DNA of 64,000 bases from Azospirillaceae bacterium (GTDB taxonomy: Bacteria > Pseudomonadota > Alphaproteobacteria > Azospirillales > Azospirillaceae), in contig JAPWJW010000001.1 in NCBI GenBank assembly GCA_028283825.1, positions 1,302,001-1,366,000 of the forward strand. The letters are read 5' to 3'. How positions within the stretch are numbered: position 1 is the stretch's first letter; every line of letters begins with the position of its first letter. A program made the position numbers and the translations under genes. Under the pieces are notes generated by a model. It was given only the letters and a program-made list of their open reading frames with translations. It was not told the origin of the DNA and ran no database searches. This document shows, piece by piece, positions 25,937 to 35,215 of the stretch.

Positions 25937-27744
25937 GGCTGCGGCGTAGCCGCTGGCTGTTCGGCTGCGGGCGGCTGGGCCGTTGGCTCGGCCGCCGGGG
26001 CGTTGACCGGTGCGCCGGCGCGGTACAGCGCCAGGTTGGCCCAGTTGCCGCGGGAATAGTTGAAGCCCCGGAAGTGCTTGATCAGTTCCGGCGACAGGCC
26101 GCGCGCCGCCAGGGCGGCGGTGAAGGCCGGTTCTTCCTTGTCGCGCACCAGGGCCAGGCCGCAGCTTGGGTCATCGGCCAGGTGGTTGGCCACCATGTCC
26201 GGCTCACCCAGCATGGTCTTGGTGCCCACCAGGAACACCATGCTGGGTTCGGTATAGCCGGCGGCGGCCAGCACGGTGGTGGGGCACAGGCGGTTGTCGG
26301 CCACCACCTGGGCGATGGCGGGGCTCAGCCACATGGCCTTCAGCGTGGGCATGACCAGGCCCAGGATGGTGACCATGCTGAGGGCCCCGCCGGCGGCGAT
26401 GCCCAGGGTCAGCCGCTTCAGGCAGCCGATGCGTTCCAGCACCACGAAGGCGATGCCGGTGGCCAGCACCAGGGCGCAGGCGACAGCACCCGCCGGCAGG
26501 TTGGTCCCCTCCAGCCGCAGGGGCGCGCCGATGGCAATGACGGCCAGGGCGGCGGTGATGATCAGGTACAGGGCGATCACGCCCCAGCGGCCGACCGCCG
26601 CCGCGATTGAGGGACGGCCCCGTTCCTCCGGCGGCAGGTTGCGGTTGGCGGCCTTGCCCTCCGCCGTCTTGGCGTCGATGCGCGACAGCAGGGCCGCCAT
26701 GCCGAGGAAGGCCAGGGCGGGGAAGGTGGGCAGGACGTAGTGGGGCAGCTTGGTCGCCACCGCCTCGAAGATCAGCCAGGTGGGCACGATCCAGGCCAGG
26801 CAGAAACGCACGGCGTCGTCATGGCGGCGGCGCCAGGCCCAGGCGGCGCCTAAGCCCACCAGCAGGCTGCCCGGCCAGAAGCTGAGCCAGAAGGTGATCA
26901 GGTAATAACCCGGTGGGCCGGCGTGCTTTTCCTGGCCCGAACCGACCTTGCCCAGGAACTCATGGCCGATGGAGTCCGCGAAGAACTGGCCCTTGGTGGC
27001 GATGGTGATGGCGATCAGCCAGGGCAGCACCATGGCCAGCACGATGGCGATGCCGGGCAGGGGGCGCAGGCCCTTCAGCCAGCGCCAGTCACGGTCGGCG
27101 AAGCCCAGGGTGATGATGGACCCCAGCACCGGCAGCAGGATGACCGGCCCCTTGACCAGGATGCTGACGCCCATGGCGATCCAGAAGGTCAGCACCAGGC
27201 CCCAGGTGGGGGGGATGGGCTTGCGCCGGTCCAGGTAGATGCGGCCCAACGCGCCCATGGCCGCCACCACGGTGGCCAGTAGCACGGCGTCCGTCTTGGC
27301 CATGCGCGCCTCGACGCTCAGCAGCACGCTGACGGCCATCAGCAGGGCCGCACCAAAACCGGTGGTGGCGCCGAACAGCAGCTGCCCCGCCCAGGCGGTC
27401 AGCAGCACGGCGATGACGGCGCCGACCAGCGAGGGCAGTCGATAGGCCCAGATGGGCGTATCCTCGGCATTATGGTCGCCGGTGATGGCCTGGACGGCGG
27501 TCACCGTGGCGCTCTGCAGCCAATAGATGCCCACCGGCTTCTTGTTGCGCGCCTCATCCTGGAAACGGATGGAGACGAAGTCCTTGGTTTCCAGCATCTG
27601 CCGCGTCGCCTGGGCGAAGCGGCTTTCGTCGCGGTCGAACGGCGGGATGGTGGTGAAGCCGGGCAGGAAGGCGGCGAGCGCCAGCAGGGCCAGGATCACA
27701 TAATGCACGGGCCGCAGGACGGCGGGACGATAGGGGTCGTTCAT
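25933..27744 (-). CDS. ArnT-like glycosyltransferase family 39 protein
   Basis: Large inner-membrane glycosyltransferase of 603 residues using a polyprenyl-phosphate-sugar donor. The N-terminal GT39/ArnT signature PPFDRDESRFAQATRQM, with the catalytic Asp/Glu in the first periplasmic loop, is followed by 10-12 hydrophobic helices. The cytoplasmic/periplasmic C-terminal part ends in an Ala/Pro-rich tail. With the GT2 and LAB_N-domain genes just upstream it forms the common three-gene set. By analogy with ArnC/ArnT, the GT2 charges undecaprenyl phosphate and this enzyme transfers the sugar to lipid A or another envelope acceptor. The sugar is unknown. Confidence 0.9.
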   Translation of the reverse strand: MNDPYRPAVLRPVHYVILALLALAAFLPGFTTIPPFDRDESRFAQATRQMLETKDFVSIRFQDEARNKKPVGIYWLQSATVTAVQAITGDHNAEDTPIWAYRLPSLVGAVIAVLLTAWAGQLLFGATTGFGAALLMAVSVLLSVEARMAKTDAVLLATVVAAMGALGRIYLDRRKPIPPTWGLVLTFWIAMGVSILVKGPVILLPVLGSIITLGFADRDWRWLKGLRPLPGIAIVLAMVLPWLIAITIATKGQFFADSIGHEFLGKVGSGQEKHAGPPGYYLITFWLSFWPGSLLVGLGAAWAWRRRHDDAVRFCLAWIVPTWLIFEAVATKLPHYVLPTFPALAFLGMAALLSRIDAKTAEGKAANRNLPPEERGRPSIAAAVGRWGVIALYLIITAALAVIAIGAPLRLEGTNLPAGAVACALVLATGIAFVVLERIGCLKRLTLGIAAGGALSMVTILGLVMPTLKAMWLSPAIAQVVADNRLCPTTVLAAAGYTEPSMVFLVGTKTMLGEPDMVANHLADDPSCGLALVRDKEEPAFTAALAARGLSPELIKHFRGFNYSRGNWANLALYRAGAPVNAPAAEPTAQPPAAEQPAATPQP

Positions 27745-27796
27745 CGGCGGGCGTGTTCCAGCGGCTTCTGAAGAAAGGACGGCGACGGCAACGGCG

Positions 27797-28132
27797 TCAG
27801 GTGGCTTCGGCGGCTTCCGCGCGCTTGTGCTTGTGGATCAGGTGCAGGTTGCGGGCATAGACCACCAGGCCCGGCATCTGGCCGGCGATGATCACCAGGT
27901 CGGGCTTCAGCAAACCATACAGCAGCACCAGGCTGCCGCCGGCCAGGCTGAAATACCAGAAGGCGACGGGCACGACGCTGCGGCCCGCGCGCTCGCTGGA
28001 AATCCACTGGACGATGAAGCGGGACATGAACATGGCCTGGCCGAACAGGCCGAAGGCCGCGATCCAGCCATTGTTGCCCAGGGCCTGATGCCACCAGTGC
28101 AGCAGGAACTGCGCGACGTGATCCCAGACCAT
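27797..28132 (-). CDS. LAB_N domain membrane protein (lipid-A-disaccharide synthase N-terminal-like)
   Basis: Small membrane protein of 111 residues with three hydrophobic helices. The pattern GLFGQAMFMSRFIVQWISSE and VVPVAFWYFSLAGGSLVLLYG is the LAB_N (PF07578) domain, of unknown biochemical role, also fused to some LpxB enzymes. It sits 3 bp after the GT2 stop and 52 bp before the ArnT-like gene. The C-terminus is basic and cytosolic (HKHKRAEAAEAT). It is probably an accessory subunit, or a flippase-like factor, for sugar-lipid transfer. Confidence 0.88.
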   Translation of the reverse strand: MVWDHVAQFLLHWWHQALGNNGWIAAFGLFGQAMFMSRFIVQWISSERAGRSVVPVAFWYFSLAGGSLVLLYGLLKPDLVIIAGQMPGLVVYARNLHLIHKHKRAEAAEAT

Positions 28133-28135
28133 GGA

Positions 28136-28856
28136 TCAGACCTCCTGCGCCGTGCCGGGCATGGTGTTCCGGCGCAGCATCCACAGCATGCCCAGCAGGT
28201 CGAAGAAGCCGACAGCGGCCCGGCCCAGGTTGGTGTACTTGGACCGGCCGGCGTGGCGGGCGCGGTCGTTGATGGGCACGTTGGCCATCTTCCAGCCGCT
28301 GTATGTGGCGACCGTGGGGATGAAGCGGTGGATGGCGTCGAACTGCGGCAGTTCCAGCAATGGCGGCGCGGTGCACCAGCTTGAAGCCGCAGCCGGTGTC
28401 GGGGCAGCCGTCGCGCAGCAGGGACCGGCGGATGCCGTTGCCCAGGCGCGAGGTGATTTTCTTGGCCAGGGTGTCGTCGCGCCGGCGGCGGATGCCGCAC
28501 ACCACCTTCACCTCCGGATCGCGTTCCACCGCCGCCAGCATGGGCGCGATGTCGCGGGGGTCGTTCTGCATGTCGCCGTCGACCATCATGATCCAGTCGG
28601 TCCTGGCGGCATGGCAGCCGGTGCGGATGGCGCGGCTTTTCCCGGCGCGGCGGCCGTGGCGGATGACCCGCACGAAGGGGTACTTGGCCTTGGCTTGTTG
28701 CAGGTCGGCGGGTGTGCCGTCCGTGCTGCCGTCATCGACGAACAGGACCTCATAGTCCCCGGGGTAGGGGGCGACGGCTTGCAGCTCTTCCAGCAGCGGC
28801 AGGATGTTTCCCTGCTCGTTCAGGACGGAAATCAGGATGGTGTAGCGCAAACCCAT
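28136..28856 (-). pseudogene. Glycosyltransferase family 2 (DPM1/ArnC-like), one-base frameshift
   Basis: Starts at ATG 28856 with GAGGTG just upstream. The donor-binding motif FVDDGSTDGTP (40-49), the acceptor lysine region and MVDGDMQNDP (DGD 93-95) are intact. After FKLVHRAA, near 28359-28360, an extra base shifts the frame. The remainder (MLELPQFDAIHRFIP through GMLWMLRRNTMPGTAQEV) is in another frame and ends at 28136. The restored protein would be about 239 residues. Expected role: make polyprenyl-phosphate-sugar for the ArnT-like enzyme. Because the downstream genes are intact, a sequencing error is as likely as real inactivation. Confidence 0.85.
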
Positions 28857-29023
28857 CACCTCGGGGCACGGAAGGGCGAACAAGCCAAACCGGGGCAAAC
28901 GCCTCGGCAAAGGCGTCCCCGGATCGTTTGGGGCAGAAAGCTACAGTTTGCCGCCAGCGTCAACAAGGGCGGGCGTCATGGTGCGACCTCAGGGGGCAAG
29001 GGTGCCCTGCGGTGGGGCGTCTT

Positions 29024-29145
29024 GAACGGCCGCTGTCCCATGCCGTTCAGGCCCCGACCGGGGCCGCCGAAGATTTACGGGGAGCCGAAGGCGGACTGGA
29101 AATCGAGGACAAGGCAAGGGCCCGGATGGGCCCGCCCGCCGTTTG
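29024..29145 (-). repeat. Dispersed structured repeat, copy D (inverted)
   Basis: Reading the minus strand: hairpin 1 GGGCCC-ATCC-GGGCCC (29133-29118), TCCTCGATTTCCAGTCCGCC, hairpin 2 GGCCCC-GGTC-GGGGCC (29065-29050), then a terminal stem GAACGGC...GCCGTTC (29048-29024). The stems differ in sequence from copies A-C but stay paired, and the ATCC and GGTC loops are kept. It occupies most of the 297-bp gap between the GT2 and nicotinamidase genes, just beyond the nicotinamidase stop. Confidence 0.8.
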
Positions 29146-29153
29146 AGGGAACA

Positions 29154-29789
29154 CTAAAATGCCAGAACGTCCGCCAGGCTGATGCCTTTGACACCCGCGG
29201 CCGTCCAGTCGCGGCGGGCGGCGGCCAGTGAACCGTGCAGGTCGATGGCGCGGCAGGCCTCTTCCACAATGAACGCCTCGAACCCCAGCCGGGCGGCGTC
29301 GGTGGCGGAATAGGCGACGCAATAGTCGGTGGCGAGGCCAGCCAGGAACACGCGCCGCACCCCCCGCTCGCGCAAGGCCCCGGCCAGACCGGTGGCCGTC
29401 ACCTTGTCGTTCTCAAAAAAAGCGGAATAGCTGTCGATGGCGGGGCGGAAGCCCTTGCGGATCACCAGTTGCGCGCTTTGCAGCGCCGGCGCCAGGCCGG
29501 CATGGAACGCGGCGCCGGCCGTTCCCTGAACGCAATGATCCGGCCACAGCACCTGCGGGCCGTAGGGCATCTGTGTCATGTCGAAGGGCAGTTTGCCCGC
29601 GTGCGCGCTGGCGAAGGAGGTATGGCCGGCCGGATGCCAGTCCTGCGTCAGGACGACGGTGCCGAATTGGGGCGCCAGCGCGTTGGCGGGCGCCACCACC
29701 GCGTCGCCATCGGCCACGGCAAGGGCGCCGCCCGGACAGAAGTCGTTCTGGATGTCGATCAGGATCAGGGCATCGGTATCGGCGGGCAT
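29154..29789 (-). CDS. pncA: Nicotinamidase / pyrazinamidase
   Basis: Cytosolic hydrolase of 211 residues converting nicotinamide to nicotinate for NAD salvage. The catalytic triad D12 (LILIDIQNDF), K112 (VIRKGF) and C157 (GLATDYCVAY) is present, with metal ligands D50, H52 (TQDWHPAGH) and H85 (WPDHCVQGT). Length and motif order match PncA of other proteobacteria. Single gene; the promoter must lie in the 140 bp shared with the rne terminator. The stop is followed at once by repeat copy D. Confidence 0.94.
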   Translation of the reverse strand: MPADTDALILIDIQNDFCPGGALAVADGDAVVAPANALAPQFGTVVLTQDWHPAGHTSFASAHAGKLPFDMTQMPYGPQVLWPDHCVQGTAGAAFHAGLAPALQSAQLVIRKGFRPAIDSYSAFFENDKVTATGLAGALRERGVRRVFLAGLATDYCVAYSATDAARLGFEAFIVEEACRAIDLHGSLAAARRDWTAAGVKGISLADVLAF

Positions 29790-29832
29790 GGCAACCTTTG
29801 GGCGCGGCAGGGTATCGTGAACACCATATATG

Positions 29833-29867
29833 AAAAAGCCCTCCCAGGCCGAGGGGCCGGGAGGGCT
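29833..29867 (-). terminator. Rho-independent terminator of rne
   Basis: On the minus strand AGCCCTCCC pairs with GGGAGGGCT around a GGCC-containing loop, followed by TTTTC. It lies 63 bp after the rne stop. Confidence 0.8.
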
Positions 29868-29929
29868 GATTCGTTTAGGCTGTGGGCGCTAGGCCGTCAG
29901 CCTTGGCGGTTGAACCCACCCTGAAGGCC

Positions 29930-32900
29930 TTACTTCAGGATGCGGTTCCACCAGCCCTTCTTGGGCTGTTCCACCGACGGGTTCAACTCCACCGAGGGAT
30001 GCTCGGCCGGTGCCGCGTCCTCGGCGGCCACCTCGACGGCGGCCGGGGCTTCCGCAACGGGGGCCTCGACAGCCGGGGCCGGTTCGGCGGCGGCTTCGGT
30101 CACCACCGGCGTTTCCTCGGCGGCGGGGACGGCCTTCTTGCGGCTGCGGGTGGCGCGCTTGGGCTTGGCCGGGGCCTCTTCCGCCGGGACTTCCGCGATG
30201 GGCGTCTCGACGGCGGGGGCCTCGACAGCCGGGGCCGGTTCGGCGGCGGCTTCGGTCACCACCGGCGCTTCCTCGGCGGCGGGGGCGGCCTTCTTGCGGC
30301 TGCGGGTGGCGCGCTTGGGCTTGGCCGGGGCCTCTTCCGCCGGGACTTCCGTCACGGGGGTGGGGGCTTCGGCGGCGGCTTCGACCACCGGCTCGGCAGC
30401 CGGCGCTTCGTGCGCCGGTTCCACCGGGGTCGGTTCCACCGCGGCGTCGGGCGTCACGGCGTCGGCCGCGATGGGCTCGGCCGCTTCACCATCCGCCGCG
30501 TCGGCGACATCGCCGTCCTCACCCGTGGTGCCGTCCTCGGCGCCATGGCGGCCACGACGGCGGCCACCGCGCTTGCCACGGCGACGCTTCTTGCGCTCCC
30601 CGTTGGCTTCGCCGTCGGCGTCCGTCTCACCGTCCACGCCTTCGGCGCTTTCGCCTTCACCTTCACCGTCGGCATCGGCCTCGACAGGCTCAAGGGCGGC
30701 AGCGTCGGCCACGGCCTCGGTCGTCTCGGTTTCCTGCTCCGTCGTCTCGGCGCGGTCCTGACCGCCACGGCGGCGGCGGCGGCGGCGGCGACGCTCCTGG
30801 GACGCTGCGTCGGACGCCTGGGCCTCGGTCGTGGTCTCCTCGACCTCATCCTCGACCACGTCTTCCTCAACGGCTACGTCCTGATGTTCCAGGGCGCGGT
30901 CGGTCTCGGCGTAGATACGCTCGGCGCTGACGGCGGCGGCGGGCTGGTCATCGGCCGCCGTACGGGCGCGGATGCGCTCCAGACGGTGATCCGGCGGCAC
31001 CAGACTGTCGTCGGCCGACAGGAAGACGCGGAAACCGTAACGACGCTCAATGGTCGTCAGGGCATCGCGCTTCTGGTTCAGGATGTACAGGGTCACCGCA
31101 CTGGCGGCCGTCACCGTGATCTCGGTGGAGCGGCGGCGGATGCCTTCGTCCTCGATGGCGCGCAGCACGGCCAGGGCCGCACTTTCCAGCGAACGCACCA
31201 TACCGGTGCCTTCGCAATGCGGGCAACGCTCGAAGTTGATTTCCTGCAGGCTGGGGCGCAGGCGCTGACGCGACAGTTCCATCAGGCCGAAGGGCGAGAT
31301 GCGGCCCAGCTGGATGCGTGCCCGGTCGGCCTTCATGGCCTCCTTCAGGCGCTTTTCGACCGCGGCGTTGTTGCGGCCGTCTTCCATGTCGATGAAGTCG
31401 ATGACGACCAGGCCGGCCAGGTCACGCAGGCGCAACTGGCGGGCCACCTCTTCGGCGGCCTCCAGGTTGGTGCGCACCGCCGTCTCCTCGATGTTCCGCT
31501 CCTTGGTGGCGCGGCCGGAGTTGACGTCGATGGCGACCAGCGCTTCCGTCTGGTTGATGACGATGTAGCCGCCGGAGCGCAACTGCACCACCGGGTTGAA
31601 CATCAGGTCGATCTGGCTGTCCACCTGGAAGCGGTGGAACAGCGGAATGTCGTCCGTGTACTGCTGGATCTTCTTGGCGTGGCTGGGCATCAGCATGCGC
31701 ATGAAGTCCTTGGCGGTGCGGTAGCCCGCCTCGCCTTCCACATGCACCTCGTCCACGTCGCTGGCGTACAGGTCGCGGATCGACCGCTTGATGAGGTTCG
31801 CTTCCTCGTAGATCAGCGCCGGGGCCACCGCCTGCATCGTCTGCTCGCGGATGTTGTCCCAGAGGCGCATCAGGTACTCGAGGTCGCGCTTGATCTCCTG
31901 CTTGGACCGTTCCATGCCCGCGGTGCGCAGGATGACGGCCATGCCTTTCGGAATGTCCAGCTCCTCCAGCAACTCCTTCAGGCGCTTGCGATCCTGCGGG
32001 TTGGTGATCTTGCGGGAAATGCCACCGCCCCGGGGGGTGTTGGGCATCAGCACGCAGTAGCGGCCGGGCAGGGACAGGTAGGTGGTCAGCGCCGCACCCT
32101 TGGTGCCGCGCTCTTCCTTGGTGACCTGGACCAGCAGGATCTGGCGGCGGCGGATGACTTCCTGAATCTTGTAGGATCGCAGCGAACGGGGGCGGCGACG
32201 CTCCTCCTCCTCGCCATCGGCGTGGGCGGCCTCGGCGTGGCCGCTTTCCTGCGGGGCGCGGTCGTTGCGGTCGCGGCCACGGCGGCCACGACGGCCCCGA
32301 TGGCGGCGACGGTCGGCGTTCTGGCGGGCGGTCTCGCCTTCGGCGGTTTCGCCCTCGCCACCTTCCTCGCCTTCACCTTCACCGGCGTCCTCGCCGTAGG
32401 CGTCGTCTTCGCCCTCGGTGAACTCGCCCTCGGCGTAGGGGGCTTCGCTGAACTCGGCGGTCTCGCCATCGGCGTCGCCGGCCGACAGTTCCTCGCTGAT
32501 GTAGGGCTGATCGATGATCAGGGGCTGGGCCGCCGGCACATAGGCGTCGTCGGCATGGCCTTCGGGCACCACCAGATCGGTGGCCACGGTTTCGTGGGCG
32601 CCGACCTCATCGGCCACGGCCGCGATCGCCGCCGGGGCGGCCGCGTCGTCATAGGGGGCGGATGAGGCGCCGGCCTCCAGCAGGGGCGGATGCGCCGCCG
32701 TCTGCAGGGCCTCTTCCTCTTCGTGCTCCTGCGCTTCGCGTTCGCGCTCCAGCTCTTCCTGCTCGCGGATCAGCGCTTCGCGGTCGGCGACCGGGATGCG
32801 GTAATAGTCCGGATGGATTTCGGAGAAGGCGAGGAAGCCGTGGCGGTTGCCGCCGTATTCCACGAAGGCCGCCTGTAGCGACGGCTCCACCCGGATCACC

Positions 32901-33037
32901 TTGGCAAGATAGATATTGCCCTTCAGCTGCTTCCGGCTGGCGATTTCGAAATCAAGCTCATCAAGCTTGTTACCATTGACCACAACGACCCGGGTCTGCT
33001 CCGGATGCGTGGCGTCGACAAGCATACGCTTGGCCAT
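29930..33037 (-). CDS. rne: Ribonuclease E/G
   Basis: Endoribonuclease of 1035 residues, core of mRNA decay and rRNA/tRNA processing. The S1 domain starts at about 37 (KGNIYLAKVIRVEPSLQAAFVEYG). It is split by a roughly 200-residue acidic, then Arg-rich, insert before KIQEVIRRRQILLVQVTKE, as is usual in alphaproteobacteria. The catalytic Asp residues are in ALVAIDVNSGR and VVIDFIDM. The Zn-link CPHCEGTG has cysteines 605 and 608. The C-terminal third is disordered Ala/Glu/Pro-rich sequence with Arg/Lys islands and an exact-frame 52-residue tandem duplication. GAGG precedes ATG 33037. Degradosome partners probably include the DEAD-box helicase of this window. Confidence 0.95.
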   Translation of the reverse strand: MAKRMLVDATHPEQTRVVVVNGNKLDELDFEIASRKQLKGNIYLAKVIRVEPSLQAAFVEYGGNRHGFLAFSEIHPDYYRIPVADREALIREQEELEREREAQEHEEEEALQTAAHPPLLEAGASSAPYDDAAAPAAIAAVADEVGAHETVATDLVVPEGHADDAYVPAAQPLIIDQPYISEELSAGDADGETAEFSEAPYAEGEFTEGEDDAYGEDAGEGEGEEGGEGETAEGETARQNADRRRHRGRRGRRGRDRNDRAPQESGHAEAAHADGEEEERRRPRSLRSYKIQEVIRRRQILLVQVTKEERGTKGAALTTYLSLPGRYCVLMPNTPRGGGISRKITNPQDRKRLKELLEELDIPKGMAVILRTAGMERSKQEIKRDLEYLMRLWDNIREQTMQAVAPALIYEEANLIKRSIRDLYASDVDEVHVEGEAGYRTAKDFMRMLMPSHAKKIQQYTDDIPLFHRFQVDSQIDLMFNPVVQLRSGGYIVINQTEALVAIDVNSGRATKERNIEETAVRTNLEAAEEVARQLRLRDLAGLVVIDFIDMEDGRNNAAVEKRLKEAMKADRARIQLGRISPFGLMELSRQRLRPSLQEINFERCPHCEGTGMVRSLESAALAVLRAIEDEGIRRRSTEITVTAASAVTLYILNQKRDALTTIERRYGFRVFLSADDSLVPPDHRLERIRARTAADDQPAAAVSAERIYAETDRALEHQDVAVEEDVVEDEVEETTTEAQASDAASQERRRRRRRRRGGQDRAETTEQETETTEAVADAAALEPVEADADGEGEGESAEGVDGETDADGEANGERKKRRRGKRGGRRRGRHGAEDGTTGEDGDVADAADGEAAEPIAADAVTPDAAVEPTPVEPAHEAPAAEPVVEAAAEAPTPVTEVPAEEAPAKPKRATRSRKKAAPAAEEAPVVTEAAAEPAPAVEAPAVETPIAEVPAEEAPAKPKRATRSRKKAVPAAEETPVVTEAAAEPAPAVEAPVAEAPAAVEVAAEDAAPAEHPSVELNPSVEQPKKGWWNRILK
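30063..30352 (-). repeat. rne: 156-bp tandem duplication inside rne
   Basis: Two nearly identical units start at 30063 and 30219 (period 156 bp, 52 codons). Each encodes PAEEAPAKPKRATRSRKK followed by an Ala/Glu/Pro-rich segment (PVVTEAAAEPAPAVEAP). The copies differ at only a few positions, so the duplication is recent or homogenised. The Arg/Lys cluster is a likely RNA-binding island. Confidence 0.9.
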
Positions 33038-33608
33038 TTTTTATCCTCATGGCACAGGGACGGTGGGGTCCGCGCGACGGACGAACCCACCGGTGTGCCA
33101 CTGTTTGTCGCCGAAGCATCGGGCCCCAGTCGCCGCCTTGTAGCACCCCGAAACGGCGCTTCCAGGAAGCGGCCAGCGGGGGGGCGGGCGACCGGAACCT
33201 GGCGCTGACCCAATGGAAAATGGGGGCCGGCGCCGGCTTCGTGGTTTCACAGGACCGCGCATCCATCAAGGCGTCCCACCCACGGATCGCATCGCAGCGG
33301 ACTTGGCTGGCTGCGGTACGGGAACCGGGGGCGACGCCCCCACCCCGGGAGAGGGGCGGGACGAGGATGCTGGTTGTCGCGAAATTGAAGATAAACACGG
33401 GCGCCCCATACTACAATGAAAGAATCATGACTTTGTCGGTCCTATTTCAACCGGCGGGGGGCGGTGGGGGCCGGCAGGGCGCCCACCCGAGTCGAAATGC
33501 GGCGGGTTTCTTAGACGCCGTCTCATGATCCCGCTTGAAGCAATTGATTCAAGAAGGGTATAAGGCGCACTGGTAAGGCCTGTCTCGATTGGTTTCGGGG
33601 GATGCGCA
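33038..33608. other. Intergenic region between rne and the amidase gene
   Basis: It holds the rne leader (probably long, as RNase E commonly autoregulates through its 5-prime UTR) and, at its right end, the amidase promoter. Open frames exist across 33049-33528 but show no ribosome-binding site or protein-like composition. No other structure is claimed. Confidence 0.45.
33535..33564 (+). promoter_or_regulatory. Candidate sigma-70 promoter of the amidase gene
   Basis: TTGAAG (33535-33540), 18-bp spacer, TATAAG (33559-33564), 45 bp before the GTG start. An inverted repeat CTTGAA/TTCAAG (33534-33553) overlaps the -35. Confidence 0.55.
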
Positions 33609-35084
33609 GTGTCCGCCTTTGGGCGTCGACCTCACCGGATCTGTAGGCGCCAGGTGTCGCGGGGGGCGATCCTGGCTTGGGTGACGCCTGTCCTGATGTT
33701 CGCCCTGCTTACGTTTGTGCCGGCTCGCGCGCGGGACATGGCGTCCGTCCGGGGGACGGAGATGGCGCAGGCCACGCAGGTGCTGCGCCTGCCGTCGTCC
33801 AAGCGCACCAGCGTCCTGGCCGTGCGCCTGGGCCTGCAGGGGGAAATGACCCGCTTCGTCCTGGAGATGAGTGAGCGCACGGACTATCGCGTCACCACCG
33901 CCATCAACCCCGGCCGGGTGGTGATCGATTTGCCGTCGGTCGCCTGGCAGGCGGCCCTGCCCGGGGCCGGGCGCGGCCTGGTCAAAGACGTGCGCATGAC
34001 CAGCAGCCTGTCCGGTGCCGCCCAGGTGGTGCTGATGACCGAAGGGCCGGTGCGCGTCGCCAATGCCGATTTCCTGCCCGCGCGCGACGGCCATCCGCCG
34101 CGCCTGGTGCTGGACCTGGCCCACGGCGACCTGGGCAGCCTGATGGCCGCACTGGTCCCGACAGCGCCGCCGTCCCCACCGCCGCCACCGGTGGAGGACA
34201 GAAGCGTGGCCGTCCTGCCGGAGGCGCCGGGCACCGGCATGCCGCCGGTGGGTGCCGCCATGGTGCCGGCCGCCAGCCGGGCCGGCATGCTGCCGACCCT
34301 GCCGCCCGATCCGTCGCCGCCGCCCAAGGCGGCCCCTTCATCCATCATGGTGCCGCCGGCGCCCACGGAAAAACCAACCCTGCGCGACCGCCTGCCGCTG
34401 ATCGTGCTGGACCCCGGCCACGGCGGTGATGACCCCGGCGCCACCAGCGTCAACGGCGATCATGAGAAGGACATCACCCTGGCCATGGCGCGCGTGGTCG
34501 CCCGCGCGCTGGAGGCGACGGGCCGCTACCGCGTGGCGCTGACCCGCGACAGCGACATCTTCATCCCCCTGCGCGATCGGCCCGCCAAGGCCCGCGCCCT
34601 GGGGGCCGACCTGTTCATCTCGCTGCACGCCGACATCGTGGTGGGCCGGCCGGTGCGCGGCCTGTCCGTCTACACCCTGTCGGACAAGGCGACGGACCGT
34701 GAGGCCGACATGCTGGCCCAGCGCGAGAACCGGTCCGACGCCATCGTCGGCATGGACCTGGCCGGGCAGAACGAACAGGTGGTGGGCATCCTGATCGACC
34801 TGGCGCAGCGCGACACCCGCAACCAGTCGCGCCGTCTGGCCAACCTGGTGGTGGACACGGTCGGGCACGACATCACCCTGCTGAACTCGCCTTTGCGGTC
34901 GGCCGGTTTCGCCGTGCTGACGGCCCCCGACGTGCCGGCCATTCTGGTGGAGATGGGCTATCTGTCGCATCCGGTGGATGCCCGCCTGCTGGTGACCGAC
35001 AGCCACCGCCGGCGCTTCGCTACCGACATGGTGCGCGCCATCGACACCTTCTTCGGGCCCCGCCGCAAGCCAACCCGTAAATAA
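33609..35084 (+). CDS. N-acetylmuramoyl-L-alanine amidase (AmiC-type, AMIN + Amidase_3)
   Basis: Periplasmic peptidoglycan hydrolase of 491 residues that cuts the glycan-peptide bond during cell separation. A basic n-region and hydrophobic helix (about 20-42, ending ARA) form the signal sequence. An AMIN domain (about 60-175) targets it to septal peptidoglycan, followed by a Pro-rich linker (about 180-255). The Zn amidase domain has H271 (DPGHGGDDPG), E286 (HEKDITLAM), H340 (ISLHADI) and catalytic E448 (ILVEMGYLSH). The start is GTG 33609; the nearby ATG frame closes at once. The PBP1A gene follows 131 bp later. Confidence 0.92.
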   Translation: MSAFGRRPHRICRRQVSRGAILAWVTPVLMFALLTFVPARARDMASVRGTEMAQATQVLRLPSSKRTSVLAVRLGLQGEMTRFVLEMSERTDYRVTTAINPGRVVIDLPSVAWQAALPGAGRGLVKDVRMTSSLSGAAQVVLMTEGPVRVANADFLPARDGHPPRLVLDLAHGDLGSLMAALVPTAPPSPPPPPVEDRSVAVLPEAPGTGMPPVGAAMVPAASRAGMLPTLPPDPSPPPKAAPSSIMVPPAPTEKPTLRDRLPLIVLDPGHGGDDPGATSVNGDHEKDITLAMARVVARALEATGRYRVALTRDSDIFIPLRDRPAKARALGADLFISLHADIVVGRPVRGLSVYTLSDKATDREADMLAQRENRSDAIVGMDLAGQNEQVVGILIDLAQRDTRNQSRRLANLVVDTVGHDITLLNSPLRSAGFAVLTAPDVPAILVEMGYLSHPVDARLLVTDSHRRRFATDMVRAIDTFFGPRRKPTRK

Positions 35085-35215
35085 GCCACGATCGCGGCGC
35101 CAGTCGTGCGCCTGAGGCATGCGCGCCGCTGCCGGGCGGGGCGCGACAGGCCGGGCGCTTCCTGTTAGGGTGCCGGCCTCTTTCGGCAACATACCCGCGG
35201 GTGTTGGTCCTTCCC

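Noticed and set aside
29882-32665. 927-codon open frame on the plus strand opposite rne
   Set aside because: It is the complement of a high-GC coding region; the product is Gly/Arg/Leu low-complexity, and rne on the other strand has full domain support.
33049-33528. 159-codon frame upstream of the amidase gene
   Set aside because: No ribosome-binding site, atypical composition, no recognisable domain; more likely rne leader DNA.
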